Shown here piece after piece: positions 27,331 through 36,428 of a stretch of 64,000 nt of DNA. Origin of the DNA: CAWFZT01 sp963820415. Lineage in GTDB: Bacteria; Chloroflexota; Anaerolineae; Anaerolineales; Anaerolineaceae. How positions within the stretch are numbered: the stretch's first letter is position 1; each line of letters begins with the position of its first letter. The notes beneath the pieces are model-generated. The model was not told the origin of the DNA, did no database searches, and worked only from the letters and a program-made list of their open reading frames with translations. The position numbers were made by a program, and so were the translations under genes. Location of the stretch: assembly GCA_963820415.1 (NCBI GenBank), contig CAWFZT010000013.1:1-64000 (forward strand), in the 5' to 3' direction.

Positions 27331-27360
27331 TTTGGAAATCTCCGTTGTGACCTTCCACGG
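27331..27360 (-). promoter_or_regulatory. Operator-like repeat, copy B (inverted)
   Basis: The reverse complement reads CCGTGGAAGGT, a variable middle and GAGATTTCCAAA, matching copy A at 23550-23580. It lies 28 bp before the ATG of the next gene. Position upstream of two gene starts suggests one regulator, most simply the AraC protein at 22546-23430. Confidence 0.55.
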
Positions 27361-27388
27361 AAAATTCCAATGAGCCCAGGAGAAGATC

Positions 27389-28459
27389 ATGATGGCTGCC
27401 AAAAAAGATATTATCCGTTTAGGCGTAATCGGCATGGGACTCAGAAATATGGCCTCGACCTTCACGCTGCTCAAAGACGTGCCTGATTTGCGTTACCAGA
27501 TCACGGCCATTTGCGCCATCCCCGAGGCCCTGGTCAAGCAGTGCGCCGAGGATTTTCACGTGCCGTATTGGACGACCGATTATCGTGATCTGGTGACGCG
27601 CAAGGATGTGGATGTCGTGTGTGTATTTTCACCCGATCACCTGCACGCCGAACACTGCATCGGCGCCCTCGAACAGGGAAAACACGTGGTGTGCACCAAA
27701 CCTATGGTCACCCGGCTGGAAGACGCCCAGAAGCTGGTCGAACTGGTGCGCCAGAAACGCGTTAAATTCCTGGTCGGGCAGACCATGCGTTTCGACCGCC
27801 AGTTTCTCAACGCCAGGCAATTGTTCGACGACGGCGACCTGGGCAGCTTGATCGCCCTGGAGAGCTTCTATTTACACGACATGCGCCCGGTGTTTGAAAT
27901 GACCCCCTGGCGGAGGACTGTGCCGCAGGACCTGATGTTCGGCGGGTGCGTCCATTCCATTGATGTCATCCGGGCATTCGGCGGGGATATCGAATCGGTG
28001 CACGCCGTGGCAATCAAGGGCGGGCTGACCAGGGATTATCCCATTCCGGATAATTTTTTCCTCAACCTGAAATTCAAGTCGGGCGTCATCGGGCGCGTGT
28101 CCGGCCTGTACGGGATCGTCCACCCGCCTACCCCGATGATGCAGTTCAATATCTATGGCACCAAGGGCAGCTTGCAGTCTGAGTTCACCGATAACGAGCC
28201 GGGGCAGGTCAAAGTGGTCCTGGATAACCTGTTTGGCCATAAGACTTACCAGGCGCAGTTCGATGCCGAACGTGATACCAGCGCATACGGTCACGGCGCC
28301 ACTGTCATCCGTTACATGCGCCACTTCCAGGACTGCCTGGACAACGATTTGTCGCCCAACCCCGGTGTGATCGACGGCGCTAAATCCGTGGCGGTGGGTG
28401 TGGCTGCCTGGGAATCGATCAAGACTGGCCAGGTGGTCAAGGTATTCAACGAATTCTAG
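27389..28459 (+). CDS. Gfo/Idh/MocA-family oxidoreductase 3
   Basis: A 356-residue paralogue of the preceding gene. Motifs: LGVIGMGLRNMASTFTL, VVCTKPMVTRLEDAQ, MFGGCVHSIDVIRAF and a shared C-terminal YMRHFQDCLDNDLSPNPGV. The Rossmann glycine pattern is relaxed (GMGLRN), and His in the catalytic MHCVD segment is kept as VHSID. Two ATGs at 27389 and 27392 follow GGAGAAG. Confidence 0.92.
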   Translation: MMAAKKDIIRLGVIGMGLRNMASTFTLLKDVPDLRYQITAICAIPEALVKQCAEDFHVPYWTTDYRDLVTRKDVDVVCVFSPDHLHAEHCIGALEQGKHVVCTKPMVTRLEDAQKLVELVRQKRVKFLVGQTMRFDRQFLNARQLFDDGDLGSLIALESFYLHDMRPVFEMTPWRRTVPQDLMFGGCVHSIDVIRAFGGDIESVHAVAIKGGLTRDYPIPDNFFLNLKFKSGVIGRVSGLYGIVHPPTPMMQFNIYGTKGSLQSEFTDNEPGQVKVVLDNLFGHKTYQAQFDAERDTSAYGHGATVIRYMRHFQDCLDNDLSPNPGVIDGAKSVAVGVAAWESIKTGQVVKVFNEF

Positions 28460-28486
28460 GGTTCCATAATCGAAAAGGAAAGCCAT

Positions 28487-29518
28487 ATGCGCATCGGAAT
28501 TGCAGGTCTGAATGGCCTCTATTGGCCTGTCGCCGCCGGTAACTGGTTAGCGGGTAGGCCAGATATCCAGTTTTTGGCCGCCGCGACCCTGGGCGAGGAT
28601 CAGGCGTTGATCAAGGACAGCCTGGGGCTTTACCCCGCGGAATACGCCGCCAAATACGGAATCAAACTGTATACCCGGGCGGAAGAGATGATCGAGGCGG
28701 AAAAACTGGACACGGTCATGATCGTGACCAGGCACAGCCAGCACGCCGCCTGGGTTGAACGGCTGGCCAGCCTTGGCGTAAATTTATACATACCTAAGAC
28801 GTTCGTCACCACTCCCGAAGACGCCGACCGTATTGTCGCAGCCGGGAAAGCCCACGCAATCAAGATTGCCGTCGGGCCCAGCGCCCGTTTCCTGCCGCAG
28901 ATGGCGGCGCTGAAATCAGCCCTGGCTGAGGATAGAATTGGAACACCCTTTGCAGTCAGGATCTGCCACCACCACGGCACCATCGATGTCTTTCACCGCA
29001 ATGACTGGTATCGCGACCCGCAAGAAGGCGGGCCGGAGCTTTCCCTGGGCTGGTATGGCATCGACCTGGCTATGTATTTCATGCAGGACAGGATTAACAC
29101 TGTCTATGCGAAATACGCCAATTACACCTCACCCGACAGCCCCTTCATGGACTGCGGCCGGATGGTGTTGGGAATGCAGCAAGGTGGTACGGCCTCGTTT
29201 GATATGTATTTCTGCAACCGCATCAGTTACCCTTCCTGGCAGGTGGAAATAACCGGCCCCAAAGGCGTGCTCAGCCTGCACCGCACCGAATCCAACTCCA
29301 CTAAGACTGTGGTCAGCCTGGAAGATAAAGAGGGCTATAAGGTCCTGCCGCTGCCCGATAAATCGAAATCACCCCATTGGGAGATGTTCTGGGTAGACGA
29401 GTTCGTCCAGGGCCGGGAACCTTCCCTGACCGCCGAATACGCCCGGGAAGTGACCCTGGTCTCCCTTGCGGCGCGGCAATCCGCCAGGACCGGCACAGCG
29501 GTGACCTTGCCGGCGTAG
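28487..29518 (+). CDS. Gfo/Idh/MocA-family oxidoreductase 4 (divergent)
   Basis: A 343-residue member with an altered dinucleotide site (IGIAGLNGLYWPVAAGNWL) and a reduced lysine motif (YIPKTFVTTPEDADR). It also has ICHHHGTIDVFHRNDWY and LSLGWYGIDLAMYFM. It could bind the cofactor weakly or have a different role. AAAGGAAA precedes the ATG. It sits in the same run as the two paralogues before it. Confidence 0.85.
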   Translation: MRIGIAGLNGLYWPVAAGNWLAGRPDIQFLAAATLGEDQALIKDSLGLYPAEYAAKYGIKLYTRAEEMIEAEKLDTVMIVTRHSQHAAWVERLASLGVNLYIPKTFVTTPEDADRIVAAGKAHAIKIAVGPSARFLPQMAALKSALAEDRIGTPFAVRICHHHGTIDVFHRNDWYRDPQEGGPELSLGWYGIDLAMYFMQDRINTVYAKYANYTSPDSPFMDCGRMVLGMQQGGTASFDMYFCNRISYPSWQVEITGPKGVLSLHRTESNSTKTVVSLEDKEGYKVLPLPDKSKSPHWEMFWVDEFVQGREPSLTAEYAREVTLVSLAARQSARTGTAVTLPA

Positions 29519-29529
29519 GAGGCAAAGGC

Positions 29530-30612
29530 ATGCCAAAGCTTCTCTACAAACCTGATTGGGAAGAAACCAAGCAGCATTTCCTTACCTGGTGGGCCGGCGA
29601 GCGCTTCGAGCGCTGCGCTATGGCGGTGACGGCTCCGAAAGCCAACCGGCGCCTGATCCATCCTCCCCAACCGCCCGCAGATGCGCTCCTGCGCTGGACC
29701 GACCTGGATTACATCTCTGCCCTCAACCATTACGAGCACTCCACCACTTTTTACGGCGGCGAGGCTTTCCCTTTGTGGAACGGCGGCTCGCCCGGGCACA
29801 CCAGCCTGCCGGCTTACCTGGGCTGCCCGGTCGAGCTGGACATGGAGACAGGCTGGTGGAACCCGCTCCTTGAAGGCGAAGATTGGGATGTCACCACGCT
29901 CCATCTGGATCCGGAAAATTACTGGTGGAAATTCGCCCTGAAACTGGCCGACCGGGCGGTCAAAGAATCGGCCGGAAAATCGGTTCCGGACCTGGGTGGA
30001 GCACTCTCCGGCTGCGGCGACATTCTGGCCGCCCTGCGCGGTACGGATCGCCTGCTGCTGGACGTCGCCTATACTCCCGAGCGGGTACAGCAGGCCGAAT
30101 TTTACCTGTTGGAGCTGTGGGTCAAAGTCTACGATATTTTATACGGCCTGGTGCATACAGCCGCCGAGGGCAGCACTTCCTGGTTCAGGCTCTGGTCGCC
30201 GGGACGCTTCTATCCGACGAGCTGCGATTTTTCCTACATGATCTCGCCCAAGATGTTCCGCAGCCTGTTCCTGCCGGTGATCGAGCGCTGGACCCACAGC
30301 CTGGATCACAGCGTCTACCACGTGGACGGGTTGGAAGCCTTCAAACACGTCCCGGCCCTGGCGGAACTGCCGGGTATCCAGGCCTTTCAAATCCTGCCCG
30401 GAGCAGGAAAACCCAGCCCGCTGCATTACCTGGATACGCTGCGCCTGGTGCAGGCCAGGGGAAAGAATTTGCAGATCACAATCGAGCCGGAAGAGGTCGA
30501 ACCAGCCCTCGAATTGTTATCGGCGCGAGGTTTATTTATCACCACCAGTTGCGCCAGCGAAGAACAGGCGCGCTACCTGCTCAAGATGGCGGAAAAATGG
30601 TCGCATGATTGA
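29530..30612 (+). CDS. Uroporphyrinogen-decarboxylase-like (URO-D fold) protein 2
   Basis: A 360-residue protein from ATG 29530; the longer frame from 29377 runs inside the previous gene. URO-D-fold features include GYLNT-like strands replaced by TSLPAYLGCPVELDMETGWW, YMISPKMFRSLFLPVIERW and the presumed metal/active-site segment VYHVDGLEAFKHV (about 260-272), then IQAFQILPGAGKPSP. It belongs to the non-heme branch close to corrinoid-dependent methyltransferases. It closes the operon that begins with another URO-D-like gene, so the operon is bracketed by the same fold. Confidence 0.8.
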   Translation: MPKLLYKPDWEETKQHFLTWWAGERFERCAMAVTAPKANRRLIHPPQPPADALLRWTDLDYISALNHYEHSTTFYGGEAFPLWNGGSPGHTSLPAYLGCPVELDMETGWWNPLLEGEDWDVTTLHLDPENYWWKFALKLADRAVKESAGKSVPDLGGALSGCGDILAALRGTDRLLLDVAYTPERVQQAEFYLLELWVKVYDILYGLVHTAAEGSTSWFRLWSPGRFYPTSCDFSYMISPKMFRSLFLPVIERWTHSLDHSVYHVDGLEAFKHVPALAELPGIQAFQILPGAGKPSPLHYLDTLRLVQARGKNLQITIEPEEVEPALELLSARGLFITTSCASEEQARYLLKMAEKWSHD

Positions 30613-30823
30613 GGGGGACCAACCGATTGTTCCAATATATCGGTCACCCTTTCTTATATTTCCGGGATATGCTAGTGAGAAGCAGTCGGGATTCTTTATT
30701 CACTTATATTACCTTGATAGCCATGGCGATCTGCATCTATCCAGAAGACCACGCTGGAAGAATAGTGATGTTACGGCTGATGTTTTTCTTTTAACCAACC
30801 TATTATTTCATCTTCCTTTTTCT
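30613..30823. other. Intergenic at the start of the AT-rich region
   Basis: No supported gene. Base composition falls sharply just after 30640, marking the switch from the sugar locus to accessory DNA. Short plus-strand frames here lack ribosome sites and recognisable content. Confidence 0.5.
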
Positions 30824-32020
30824 TCATTCTTTTATCTTGACATGCGATGTCGTTTGATTTGGCGTTGATGGATTTTGATTTTCCTCAACACCTTTATTAA
30901 ATCCAAGTTGCCATGTTTTCAGACAATAATCGAGTACCCCGATTTTTAAATTATGTGTTGTTGTAAGATAAGCTTTCCTAATTGTAGATATTAATAGAAT
31001 CACTGCAATACTTATAATCGTACTAATTCCTAATGACCAAAGATAATGATTTAAGGAAGATAAAGGTGTGTTTATATATCTTCCTGTCTCGTACAGTACA
31101 TACATTACCCATGAGGATAAAACTGCGAATTGTGCACTTCCAGCAAGATTGTAATTATGATCTCTCTCTTTGGCCTGAATCACTTCCTCTTTGGAGCCGC
31201 TGTCTTTATCCTTATCTAAAGCAAATAACCAAATCCATTTAAATAATTTCATATTATTGTCAATAGTGCCTAGAATATCTCGATACTTACTTGGCGCAAA
31301 TACGATATCCTCCCCTAATAATCTAAATGGAAATTGTGTTTGAATATATTCGTCTTTAATTTTGGATTTAAAAATATTTGCAAATTGTAAAACCATTGGA
31401 TATTTATCATCTACCCAATCAAGGTACGATTTATAATCATCAAGCATTGATGCGCTGAAGGGGAGAAACATATATAATATTTTCCTGTGTTTATTTAATT
31501 GATAAAGTAACAAGCCTACTGGATAACAGCAAAGAAGCACAACAAATCCAAATATAGATAATGTCAGTAAAATTGGGGAATACTTGGCAATAATAGTAAT
31601 TCCTGGAGATAAACGATCTATAAATATAGCCCTAAGTAGAATAAATATTAGAAACAACGAAAAAGCAATAAAACCAATTGAGAATATAAGTGGCTCCATT
31701 CGCCATAACTCGATATTAGGTACTGGATCACTTTTTGCATTCTGATATTCAATTCTTTGTTCTGGCAAATCAACTGGATTACTAATACCCAATTCAGGTA
31801 CTACAAGCTCATTAGATTTCTCAATATTTTGATCACTTTGACCTTCTTCTTTTTTGAGAATATCTTTAAATAGGTCAGTAAAATATTCAACTAAAGGGAT
31901 TGAGAAGATTCCCAAAATACTTAGTAGTAATCCTATAATGACAGTAATATCATTTTTTGTGCCCACAATAAGAACAAAACCAAAAATTGTTGCAATGACC
32001 GCCCAAATTTTTATCCCCAC
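30824..32020 (-). CDS. Multi-pass membrane protein of unknown function
   Basis: 398 residues starting at GTG 32020, which has AAGGAAGG upstream. Two N-terminal helices (WAVIATIFGFVLIVGT, IIGLLLSILGIFSIPLV), an acidic linker (about 55-105), two more helices (about 110-185), a soluble stretch of about 120 residues and two C-terminal helices (about 300-350) are visible. I recognise no family. Low GC and flanking unknown genes suggest horizontal origin. Confidence 0.7.
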   Translation of the reverse strand: MGIKIWAVIATIFGFVLIVGTKNDITVIIGLLLSILGIFSIPLVEYFTDLFKDILKKEEGQSDQNIEKSNELVVPELGISNPVDLPEQRIEYQNAKSDPVPNIELWRMEPLIFSIGFIAFSLFLIFILLRAIFIDRLSPGITIIAKYSPILLTLSIFGFVVLLCCYPVGLLLYQLNKHRKILYMFLPFSASMLDDYKSYLDWVDDKYPMVLQFANIFKSKIKDEYIQTQFPFRLLGEDIVFAPSKYRDILGTIDNNMKLFKWIWLFALDKDKDSGSKEEVIQAKERDHNYNLAGSAQFAVLSSWVMYVLYETGRYINTPLSSLNHYLWSLGISTIISIAVILLISTIRKAYLTTTHNLKIGVLDYCLKTWQLGFNKGVEENQNPSTPNQTTSHVKIKE

Positions 32021-32056
32021 GTGTATCCTTCCTTAGATTTATAGACCCTTTCTAAA

Positions 32057-32221
32057 TTATGAAGTATGACGATGAAAAATACTGGATAAAAGCTGTGATA
32101 TTGGGTAACCAAAAATACCTATAATTAAAAGAAGCATTCCAATAAAAACCAGATAATTAATAGTAGAATATATCAATACAACACCAATAACCGAAATCAA
32201 CATCAAGATTGGCATAATCAT
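32057..32221 (-). CDS. Small membrane protein, 54 residues
   Basis: Short open frame just upstream of the 398-residue membrane protein and on the same strand. It encodes two hydrophobic helices (IMPILMLISVIGVVLIYS and YLVFIGMLLLIIGIFG). A convincing ribosome site is not visible, and a second ATG lies at 32215. The position and composition suggest co-expression with the larger gene. Tentative. Confidence 0.4.
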   Translation of the reverse strand: MIMPILMLISVIGVVLIYSTINYLVFIGMLLLIIGIFGYPISQLLSSIFHRHTS

Positions 32222-32294
32222 TTTATTAATATAGGCCCCCCATTTTTAAGTAACCTTTTCATAGCTGATTTCGACAATGCTTATATGAGAAAAC

Positions 32295-32684
32295 TTATTT
32301 CCCAGGGGAGAGAGTAGGAGAGAAAACAGGAGTAGGAGTAAAAGTAGGGGTAGGAAATCTTACCGAATTGGCAATAAAATCATTTAATGATGGACGGAAT
32401 GATAAAACCAGGCTAATTAGCAATAATCCCAACACAAATAATATCGCAAGATATCTCAATCTATCTATATGCTTTTGGCGTTTATGCCAGACAAAAGCAG
32501 ACACACAAATGGCAATAGAAAAAAGACCGATTAACACTAAAAAGCCTCCAACAAGAGGGGGCAGGTGTAATGCGTCACCTGCTAAAAGCACTCCTAATAC
32601 TATTGCTATAGCCGTTGAGGAGGCATGAACTAGGCTATTAATTACCTCAATCTGATGGGATTCTGTCCAACGAGGTGGGGCCAT
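32295..32684 (-). CDS. Small three-helix membrane protein with Pro/Thr tail
   Basis: 129 residues. Three hydrophobic helices (SSTAIAIVLGVLLAG, LVGGFLVLIGLFSIAICV, YLAILFVLGLLLISLVLS) are followed by a soluble tail rich in Pro and Thr (PTPTFTPTPVFSPTLSP), a style common in Chloroflexota envelope proteins. No family recognised. Confidence 0.6.
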   Translation of the reverse strand: MAPPRWTESHQIEVINSLVHASSTAIAIVLGVLLAGDALHLPPLVGGFLVLIGLFSIAICVSAFVWHKRQKHIDRLRYLAILFVLGLLLISLVLSFRPSLNDFIANSVRFPTPTFTPTPVFSPTLSPGK

Positions 32685-33034
32685 TTTTCGCTTTCGAATA
32701 TTGATAGAATAATTAAATACAAATCTTTCTAAAACGCAAGCAATTCAGAAACTCCATTAACAGACTATCTACGTACCAACTCACCACAGGTCAATCTTGT
32801 GGCTTATTCACGACAGGATAACTATATACCCATTATCCTACAAGAAAAGCTTTTCAGACGGACTAATTTAGTAATGGTAAGTTGTCTATATTGTAATTCG
32901 GAACAAAGAAATATTAATGAAATATCGATGAGATTATTGGAAAAAGCCCTTCTTTTTCCTCTTTCAAATTCAGCAAGTTTTTTTCTGTAAATTCGATCAA
33001 GTTATCCCAACGATTTCTTAAGGTTCAAACGGAA
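32685..33034. other. Intergenic, no gene seen
   Basis: About 350 AT-rich bases. A 63-codon plus-strand frame at 32799-32990 has no ribosome site or recognisable content. The probable left end of the IS256 element (TTTTCTGTAAATTC at 32981-32994) lies here. Confidence 0.5.
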
Positions 33035-33082
33035 AGCTGTGGGTAGGGGGACGGGAAGATCACCGTCCACATATCCACAGCT
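33035..33082 (-). terminator. Two-tier hairpin after the IS256 transposase
   Basis: AGCTGTGG (33035-33042) pairs with CCACAGCT (33075-33082). Inside, GGACGG (33049-33054) pairs with CCGTCC (33063-33068), with symmetrical 6-nt internal loops and an 8-nt terminal loop. It starts 5 bp beyond the transposase stop, so it is probably its transcript end or an IS-specific structure. Confidence 0.6.
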
Positions 33083-33086
33083 ACTA

Positions 33087-34259
33087 CTACGACGATTGCG
33101 CTTCCTGCAAACCCAGGTAGATCTTTCCACTTTCCCACTCATCGCTAATCTCGATCAGGACATCACTCACCAGGCGCAGACAGGACGCCTCGTTGGGGAA
33201 GATACTGACCACCCTGGTTCTACGTCTGATCTCGCGATTTAGCAGTTCCAGGCCGTTGGTGGTGCGGATCAATCTACGATGACCGGCCGGGAACGAGAAA
33301 ATGGTCAACCCTTCAGGAAGGTTGGATTCGATCCAGTCAGCCAGTTTTGAATCAGTTTTCTGGTACTTGTTCACCACTTTTTTGAGATACTCCTCTGAGG
33401 TAACTCGGTCAGGCGCATTGAAAATGACCCGAATGTCTTCGGCAACCTCCTTCTGCATATCCTTGCGCGGCACATAGGACTGGGCATTCTACTGGAGATG
33501 AAACTGACAGCGCTGCCAGGGTATTCCACCAAAAACCGCCTTGCGAGCTGCTTTCAGCCTAGCGTGGTCATCCGAAACGACCAACTTCACCCCGCGCAGC
33601 CCACGTTTGACCAGGTTTTCCAGAAAAGTGCGCCAGTGGATCTCCTGCTCACCCAGCGAAAGCGACACCCCCAGCACCTTGCGATGTCCGCTCAAGTCCA
33701 CTCCGTCTGCGATTAATACAGCGGCATCTCGCACCTGCCCATCCTGGCGGACTTTCTCATAGCGGGCGTCAAGAAACAAATAGGTGATCTCACCCAAGCC
33801 GCAATTGTGCCACTGTTCCAGCTTCTCGTCCAGCTGTGCGGTTGCCTTGCTCACCGTACTCGATGAAATCTCACTTCCACACAGTTTCTCCAGAATGGCG
33901 GCCACTTTGCGTGTCGATACTCCCTGGACATACATCTCCGTCAAAGCCAGGGTCAAGGCCCGTGCGCTCCGCAGCCCTTTTTCCAGCGCCTCTGGGTAAA
34001 AACCACCTTCTCGCACTTGCGGTATCGCAAAGGTGATCTCTCCCACTCTGGTCTTAACCGTCTTATCCTTGTACCCATTGGCATGCCCTTGCCGTTCTTC
34101 GTTGCGCTCGTAAGGAGCTGCTCCCAGATGCCTTTGACGTTCTACTTTCATCGCCGCGTTCACAATTGACCGGATCAATTCCGGCAAATATTCCAATCCT
34201 TGGCCAGCGATCTGTTCCATGATTTCAGGCTGTAAGGTAAAATTATTTTGGTGGGTCAT
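33087..34259 (-). pseudogene. IS256-family transposase with in-frame amber stop
   Basis: 390 codons, the normal length for Mutator-type transposases. DDE residues are present: LFLDARYEKVRQDG (first Asp), LVVSDDHARL (second Asp), and the Glu in TNGLELLNREIRRRT. The family hallmark CQFHLQ is followed at 33491-33489 by TAG where relatives have Gln, then NAQSYVPRKDMQKEV in the same frame. So one CAG-to-TAG change, not a frameshift, splits the gene into 256 and 128 codon frames. Inactive unless the codon is suppressed. Confidence 0.93.
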
Positions 34260-34340
34260 GTGTTACTCCTTTTTGGTCTGGTAACCGTAAGGATAACCTG
34301 ACCTACCACTTTTTGTTAAGGCCCTGAATTTTACGGAAAA

Positions 34341-34580
34341 TAGTTTACACTACTAATAAACTTTGAGGTGTCAGTTAGTTTAGGTATTAGTTTTATATGT
34401 AGAAACAAACTAATAGTGAGACGAAGGCAAATGGTTAATACTAAAAAACCTCTGATCAATGATCCATAGAGTATCCCAATAGCTAAGCCGAGAGGACACC
34501 CTACTCGCCTTTATTAGTTTTATAATGAGTAATTATGCGGAAAATTCCATAAACTCAGGATGGCGATAAAACCTACTCTA
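34341..34580. other. Intergenic, no gene seen
   Basis: AT-rich spacer between the IS256 right end and the 429-residue gene. No coding frame or strong hairpin was noticed. Confidence 0.5.
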
Positions 34581-35870
34581 TCAGAAGGTCCAAATCATAC
34601 TGTTCTGAAGCCAATCTGGGATTGGAATTTTTTTGGCTTTCACAGCGTGGTGGTTTGCCAATAGGAGACGTAATGTGCGAACCGCCGAATACACTTCGAT
34701 AATAAGTTCTCTTTGGTCTTTGAAGTAGCGCTGATCAAAGACATTTTCGTCTAAAGCATGGGCAGGCTTCTGACGTAATTTACGAACCTTACGTAATGTC
34801 TTAATGCTCTCGTCCCATGGTTTCCAATCTGAAGTACGAAAATACTTACGGACCCATTCATCCAATATCTGTAGTGTGCCTTTGTTCTGGACCAGGATTT
34901 TACCGTCATTCCGCTCTGTCTCTGTTTCATAAAGTATTTCATTACGAAAGAAATCCTTATTTATGTTGTCCGATATCAGTTTGTCCAATAGCAAAACGAA
35001 GCTATTAAATTCTTCAAGTGTGGGGCGGACAAGAAAGCTCAATTTCTGAGGTTTATCTTCGCCATATTCGCCGAAATCTTGGTGGAATAACGGTAGACGG
35101 CCCATTGCTGCCGCCATCTGGTTTATTATGTATAGTTCTTTCTGAAAAGCCATAAAAATGGGAACTCGTTCGCCCCAATCACCGATGATCGTGTTTCGAT
35201 AATAATCAGGATGGAGCCGATAGTCGCCCTTTAGCTCTTTTGCTCTCCAAATTTGCTGATGTTCAGGACTCAGATCGGAAAGATAACGCAGGTATACCGC
35301 TACTGCTCGGTTGAAGTTCGAATCATATGAGAACCCAAACGTCTCAAGTAATATTTGATCTTTTTCTGCCATTTTATCTGATTCATAAAATTCATCTCTG
35401 ACACTTATATACCCGTTCACATCATCATTATTGTAAAGGTAGCGTGGATCGTTGCGATAAACCTCTAATACAGTTAAATCAAACGATCGATATGTGAGTT
35501 GTGGCTCACCTAACGCCAGACACAATTTGTAGGGTTCTTTATCGTATAAGGAAAAATTAACAACAGTTTCTAGGTACTTTGTGCGAGGATAGATGCAAGT
35601 GTGGAATAATTCATTAGTAACAAGCTTTTCAATTTGTATTTCCTTAGGCGGGAACCCGGTACGTAGAATATGAGTGTTAACTTCTAAGTCGCTATAAAGC
35701 ACTCCTACTAAATCTTCCTCGATAAATTCTCGCAAGAAATCTCGCAATTTTTCCCACGCAACCATATGCTGCTTTGCTAGAGTAGCAGCTGGAATCCCGT
35801 TAAAGTCCCCTGAATTGAGATAGAAATGAACAATTGTTTCAAGAATGCTGTCTTTAGATATGTCACTCAT
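34581..35870 (-). CDS. Unrecognised soluble protein, 429 residues
   Basis: Starts MSDISKDSILETIVHFYLN at ATG 35870. No signal peptide or membrane helix. An N-terminal helical section precedes a mixed region; the C-terminal half (about 280-400) is strongly helical and charged, with LRKVRKLRQKPAHALDENVF, which resembles HEPN-like or AbiV-like helical ends (R/K-x-x-x-H) but is not diagnostic. Isolated orientation in AT-rich accessory DNA beside an IS fits a defence or mobile-element cargo gene, but this is only context. Function unknown. Confidence 0.7.
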   Translation of the reverse strand: MSDISKDSILETIVHFYLNSGDFNGIPAATLAKQHMVAWEKLRDFLREFIEEDLVGVLYSDLEVNTHILRTGFPPKEIQIEKLVTNELFHTCIYPRTKYLETVVNFSLYDKEPYKLCLALGEPQLTYRSFDLTVLEVYRNDPRYLYNNDDVNGYISVRDEFYESDKMAEKDQILLETFGFSYDSNFNRAVAVYLRYLSDLSPEHQQIWRAKELKGDYRLHPDYYRNTIIGDWGERVPIFMAFQKELYIINQMAAAMGRLPLFHQDFGEYGEDKPQKLSFLVRPTLEEFNSFVLLLDKLISDNINKDFFRNEILYETETERNDGKILVQNKGTLQILDEWVRKYFRTSDWKPWDESIKTLRKVRKLRQKPAHALDENVFDQRYFKDQRELIIEVYSAVRTLRLLLANHHAVKAKKIPIPDWLQNSMIWTF

Positions 35871-36075
35871 GAGAATTTAGGTAAAGTGTTGTTTAATCGA
35901 ATTTAACCCTAACAGTTGCAAGAAGCAGCGCGAGTAACAAGAATGGAATGAAACATATCTCTTACTTGGTGTTTTTTATTTTCGTTTTTTCTGTTTTGAA
36001 CCTAGGAACAAAAGTTATTATATATCAAAATTGTCGCAGAATGACTGAGACGCATTAGGGTATTGTGCCAGATAT

Positions 36076-36375
36076 TCACCCCTCAACCAGGGAAAACCTA
36101 CTGACGATCTTTTGGATCTTCTCTGGTGTTAAAACCGATTTCACATAAACGGGTGGCTGCTGTGGTGTGTTAATCTGGCAGATAACATGCTGGATATGCT
36201 TGCAATTGTGGCGTTCGCCTTTCTGAAAAATTCGGGCCGGGCAACTACATCCCCAGGTACCTTTGCAGCACTTTGCTACGACATAGGCCAAACCAGGCCG
36301 GCTCTCCGATTGCACTTCCCAAAATTCTACCCATTGTCCATTTTTCAACTGGCTCAACTTGATTGCTGGCAACAT
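36076..36375 (-). CDS. Small SWIM-type zinc-finger protein
   Basis: About 99 residues from ATG 36375, which has AAGGAG 7 nt upstream; an upstream start at 36453 overlaps the neighbouring gene. The centre has KGTWGCSCPARIFQKGE then RHNCKHIQHV, the CxC ... CxH pattern of SWIM zinc fingers. SWIM domains bind DNA or proteins. Partner unknown; the close upstream gene on the same strand (36429-36768) may be co-transcribed. Confidence 0.7.
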   Translation of the reverse strand: MLPAIKLSQLKNGQWVEFWEVQSESRPGLAYVVAKCCKGTWGCSCPARIFQKGERHNCKHIQHVICQINTPQQPPVYVKSVLTPEKIQKIVSRFSLVEG

Positions 36376-36428
36376 GGCTTTCTCCTTATTTGAATGTGAG
36401 GGGGAAGTTGGCAGCTCCCCTTTGCTCT

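Larger units (their letters stand above)
32981..34340 (-). mobile_element. IS256-family insertion sequence, inactive; ends tentative
   Basis: Contains a near full-length IS256-type transposase. Candidate imperfect terminal repeats are TTTTCTGTAAATTC (32981-32994) and the reverse complement of GAATTTTACGGAAAA (34326-34340), giving about 1.36 kb, a normal size. No clear target-site duplication was found. Confidence 0.6.

Noticed and set aside
29883..30608. 241-codon plus-strand frame inside the second URO-D-like gene
   Set aside because: Gly/Arg/Pro-rich alternative frame of a well-supported gene.
30605..30868. 87-codon and 61-codon plus-strand frames after the second URO-D-like gene
   Set aside because: No recognisable family, partial overlap with flanking genes and no convincing ribosome site.
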